From Clostridia bacterium (GTDB taxonomy: Bacteria; Bacillota; Clostridia; Oscillospirales; CAG-382), in assembly GCA_017938055.1 (NCBI GenBank), contig JAGBCG010000056.1:1-7344 (forward strand): a stretch of 7,344 nt of DNA, given 5' to 3'. Below the pieces are notes generated by a model that did not search any database, had not been told where the DNA came from, and was given only the letters and a program-made list of their open reading frames with translations. This document shows, piece after piece, positions 5,931 through 7,344 of this stretch. The stretch's first letter is position 1, and each line of letters begins with the position of its first letter. A program made the position numbers and the translations under genes.

Positions 5931-6794
5931 ATGTTAGTATCTGCAAAGGAAATGTTAACAAAGGCAAAGGAAGGACACTATGCCGTTGGTCAGTTCAACA
6001 TCAACAATCTTGAATGGACAAAGGCTATTCTTCAAACAGCACAGGAGCTTAATTCTCCCGTAATTCTCGGCGTATCCGAGGGAGCAGGAAAGTATATGTG
6101 CGGATTTACAACAGTTGTAAATATGGTAAGTGCAATGATTAATGAACTGGGAATCACTGTTCCCGTTGCTCTTCACCTTGATCACGGCTCATATGAGGGA
6201 ACACTCAAGTGTATCGAAGCAGGCTTCTCGTCTGTAATGTTCGATGGTTCACATTATCCTATAGAAGAAAATATAGCAAAGACAACCGAGCTTGTAAATA
6301 TCTGCAATGCAAAGGGTCTTTCTCTTGAAGCAGAGGTTGGAGCTATCGGTGGTGAAGAAGACGGCGTAGTTGGTGCAGGCGAATGTGCTGACCCTGCTGA
6401 ATGTAAGATGATTGCAGACCTTGGAGTAACAATGCTTGCTGCAGGTATAGGTAACATTCACGGAAAGTATCCTGAAAACTGGGCAGGACTTTCGTTTGAA
6501 ACTCTTGCTGCTGTTTCCGAAGCAGTTGGTGATATGCCCCTCGTTCTCCATGGCGGTACAGGTATTCCTGAAGATATGATTAAGAAGGCTATCAGCCTTG
6601 GCGTTTCCAAAATCAATGTAAATACAGAATGTCAGCTTTCTTTTGCTGCTGCAACACGTAAGTACGTTGAAGAGGGCAAGGATCTTATCGGTAAAGGCTT
6701 TGACCCAAGAAAGCTTCTTGCTCCCGGCGTTGAAGCTATCAAGGCAACTGTTAAAGAAAAAATGGAATTGTTTGGTTCTGTTGGAAAAGCTTGA
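5931..6794 (+). CDS. fba: Class II fructose-1,6-bisphosphate aldolase
   Basis: The 287-residue zinc aldolase splits fructose 1,6-bisphosphate into dihydroxyacetone phosphate and glyceraldehyde 3-phosphate. Visible motifs are VGQFNINN (19-26), LHLDHGS (81-87, with catalytic Asp84 and zinc ligand His85), FDGSHYPIEENI (104-115), LEAEVGAIGGEEDG (132-145), GIGNIHGKYP (172-181, His178), LVLHGGTGIP (204-213, His207) and KINVNTE (227-233, phosphate binding). The length fits the short class II (FbaA/GatY-like) group, so a tagatose-bisphosphate aldolase is the main alternative; proximity to pgk and tpiA favours the glycolytic role. The ATG at 5931 has GGAGG 8 nt upstream, and the gene has its own promoter. 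No terminator is seen right after the stop, so transcripts may run into the small gene downstream. Confidence 0.95.
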   Translation: MLVSAKEMLTKAKEGHYAVGQFNINNLEWTKAILQTAQELNSPVILGVSEGAGKYMCGFTTVVNMVSAMINELGITVPVALHLDHGSYEGTLKCIEAGFSSVMFDGSHYPIEENIAKTTELVNICNAKGLSLEAEVGAIGGEEDGVVGAGECADPAECKMIADLGVTMLAAGIGNIHGKYPENWAGLSFETLAAVSEAVGDMPLVLHGGTGIPEDMIKKAISLGVSKINVNTECQLSFAAATRKYVEEGKDLIGKGFDPRKLLAPGVEAIKATVKEKMELFGSVGKA

Positions 6795-6811
6795 GAATTG
6801 TCTAATCTAGG

Positions 6812-6840
6812 GAATAAAGTTTGCGGATCGTGACATACTA
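6812..6840 (+). promoter_or_regulatory. Sigma-G-like (forespore) promoter of the small Asn/Ser-rich gene
   Basis: GAATA (6812-6816), 17 nt, then CATACTA (6834-6840). This fits the sigma-G pattern known from Bacillus (GHATR, about 17-18 nt, CATnHTA). The expected start is near 6847, about 46 nt upstream of the ATG at 6894. A weaker sigma-A reading is possible (TTGCGG at 6821, 18 nt, TGTAAT at 6845). Confidence 0.5.
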
Positions 6841-6893
6841 ATCCTGTAATATCAATCCGTGTGAAAGCACTGGATAAACAGGAGGAAGATGAA

Positions 6894-7061
6894 ATGGCTA
6901 AGAACTTTATGGACGATTTTAATGAGACAAGTAGCAACAAAACAAATTCTACAAAAAATGCTTCTAATGCAAGCAAGAACACTAGCAAGAATTCTTCGAA
7001 TGCAAGCAATTCTTCAAACACAACAAAGAATAGCAGCAAGAATTCTTCTAACTGTAGATAG
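6894..7061 (+). CDS. Small Asn/Ser/Lys/Thr-rich low-complexity protein, candidate spore protein
   Basis: A 55-residue protein not recognised as a named family. After a short start (MAKNFMDDFNET) almost all residues are Asn, Ser, Lys, Thr or Ala in units of the form N-x-S/T, often preceded by Lys, and it ends in NCR with a single Cys. There is no signal peptide, membrane segment or hydrophobic core, so it should be basic, soluble and disordered. The ATG at 6894 is well supported: AGGAGG (6880-6885) lies 8 nt before it; an upstream GTG at 6861 has no such site. A strong terminator follows the stop within 10 bp, and a sigma-G-like promoter lies upstream, so it looks like a self-contained gene. 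In size, composition and promoter type it recalls gamma-type small acid-soluble spore proteins, but it lacks their Gln-rich repeats, so the spore role is inference. Confidence 0.75.
   Translation: MAKNFMDDFNETSSNKTNSTKNASNASKNTSKNSSNASNSSNTTKNSSKNSSNCR
6960..7009 (+). repeat. Imperfect 33-nt repeat inside the small gene
   Basis: CTTCTAATGCAAGCAA (6961-6976) recurs as CTTCGAATGCAAGCAA (6994-7009), exactly 33 nt (11 codons) later with one mismatch. In addition AGCAAGAATTCTTC occurs at 6984-6997 and 7035-7048, 51 nt apart and also in frame. Confidence 0.75.
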
Positions 7062-7069
7062 TTTAAGCG

Positions 7070-7100
7070 AGAGATGTCGGATGTTCCGGCATCTCTTTTT
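7070..7100 (+). terminator. Intrinsic terminator after the small gene
   Basis: AGAGATGTCGG (7070-7080) pairs with CCGGCATCTCT (7086-7096), 11 bp with one G-T pair, around the loop ATGTT, followed by five Ts (7096-7100). It also gives a stop for any read-through from fba. Confidence 0.9.
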
Positions 7101-7177
7101 ATACATAAATAATTCTTGTGGGAAAAGTATACAAAGGTAAAAAAATGAATACATTGTAAGAAAAAGGAGTTTTTCTC

Positions 7178-7344
7178 ATGAGACCACAAATTATAACATG
7201 GGAACAGGTTTCCAAATATATATATAATAGTGATACGCTGTTAGTGGACTTGAGAGACAAAGAGGAGTATGCTAAAGGGCACATATCCGGGGCTTGGAAT
7301 ATTCCTTACGAAGAACTTTCTCGATATATATCGAAAATGAGCAG
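7178..7344 (+). CDS. Rhodanese-domain protein (3' end cut off by window edge)
   Basis: The first 55 residues and part of the next codon are visible. They carry the typical N-terminal half of a rhodanese domain: LLVDLRDKEEYAKGHISGAW (21-40), with the conserved DxR (24-26), and GHISGAWNIP (34-43), which includes the CH2A-type pattern. Such domains move sulfane sulfur through an active-site cysteine, or act as inactive binding modules. The cysteine lies beyond the window edge, so activity cannot be judged. There is no signal peptide, so it starts as a cytosolic protein. The ATG at 7178 has AAGGAG 8 nt upstream. The preceding terminator at 7070-7100 separates it from the small gene; no convincing promoter was identified in 7101-7177. 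Confidence 0.85.
   Translation, partial: MRPQIITWEQVSKYIYNSDTLLVDLRDKEEYAKGHISGAWNIPYEELSRYISKMS

Noticed and set aside
6797..6850. Terminator directly after fba
   Set aside because: Only a 5-bp CGGAT/ATCCG pairing with a long loop is visible, with no T-run. The next clear terminator is at 7070-7100.
6894..7061. CRISPR-like or satellite repeat in the small gene region
   Set aside because: The repeats are in frame, imperfect, AT-rich and contained in a gene with RBS and terminator. Repeat and spacer structure is absent.
7145..7159. Four-codon ATG frame before the rhodanese gene as a leader peptide
   Set aside because: It is too short, has no ribosome binding site of its own and no attenuator follows.
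6632..7189. Minus-strand open frame of 185 codons across the fba end and the small gene
   Set aside because: Its Leu/Phe/Glu-rich sequence is the reverse of AAG/AAC/TCT-rich coding DNA, it crosses a strong plus-strand terminator, and it lacks gene-like motifs.

Overview
The window looks like a piece of chromosome from a low-GC, Gram-positive, spore-forming Clostridia member, most likely of the Ruminococcaceae/Oscillospiraceae type. The grounds are strong AGGAGG-type ribosome binding sites, AT-rich spacers with sigma-A promoters close to consensus, a class I two-subunit-type fumarase, an AsnA-type asparagine synthetase, an HTH-less biotin ligase, a lengthened phosphoglycerate kinase, and hairpin elements between genes. 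Species-level assignment is not possible from the sequence alone. No tRNA, rRNA, CRISPR array, transposase or phage gene was seen.

Layout. (1) Positions 2-1193, plus strand: the 3' end of a coiled-coil protein, a fumarase beta subunit and a small PqqD-like protein are packed with gaps of 1 and 6 bp, and end at an intrinsic terminator (1215-1240). (2) 1251-1394: two hairpins with T-tracts in the minus direction, which terminate the opposing unit. (3) 4704-1465, minus strand: birA (with a perfect-consensus promoter), then pgk (own promoter), then tpiA. The pgk-tpiA gap of 175 bp holds two hairpins but no clear terminator or promoter, so the two genes are probably co-transcribed. (4) 4773-6794, plus strand: asnA, divergent from birA, then fba with its own promoter. 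(5) 6812-7100: a small 55-residue Asn/Ser/Lys/Thr-rich protein with a sigma-G-like promoter, a strong RBS and a strong terminator. (6) 7178 to the right edge: the start of a rhodanese-domain protein.

Function. Fba, TpiA and Pgk are three glycolytic enzymes: aldolase makes the triose phosphates, TpiA interconverts them, and Pgk makes ATP from 1,3-bisphosphoglycerate. GAPDH is not in the window. AsnA (asparagine from aspartate and ammonia), BirA (biotin attachment) and the fumarase subunit (fumarate/malate) are ordinary metabolism.

The most interesting items are the small low-complexity gene with its forespore-type promoter (a candidate new spore protein), the stand-alone PqqD-like protein next to a fumarase subunit, and a pair of palindromes around tpiA that differ by a compensatory base-pair swap.
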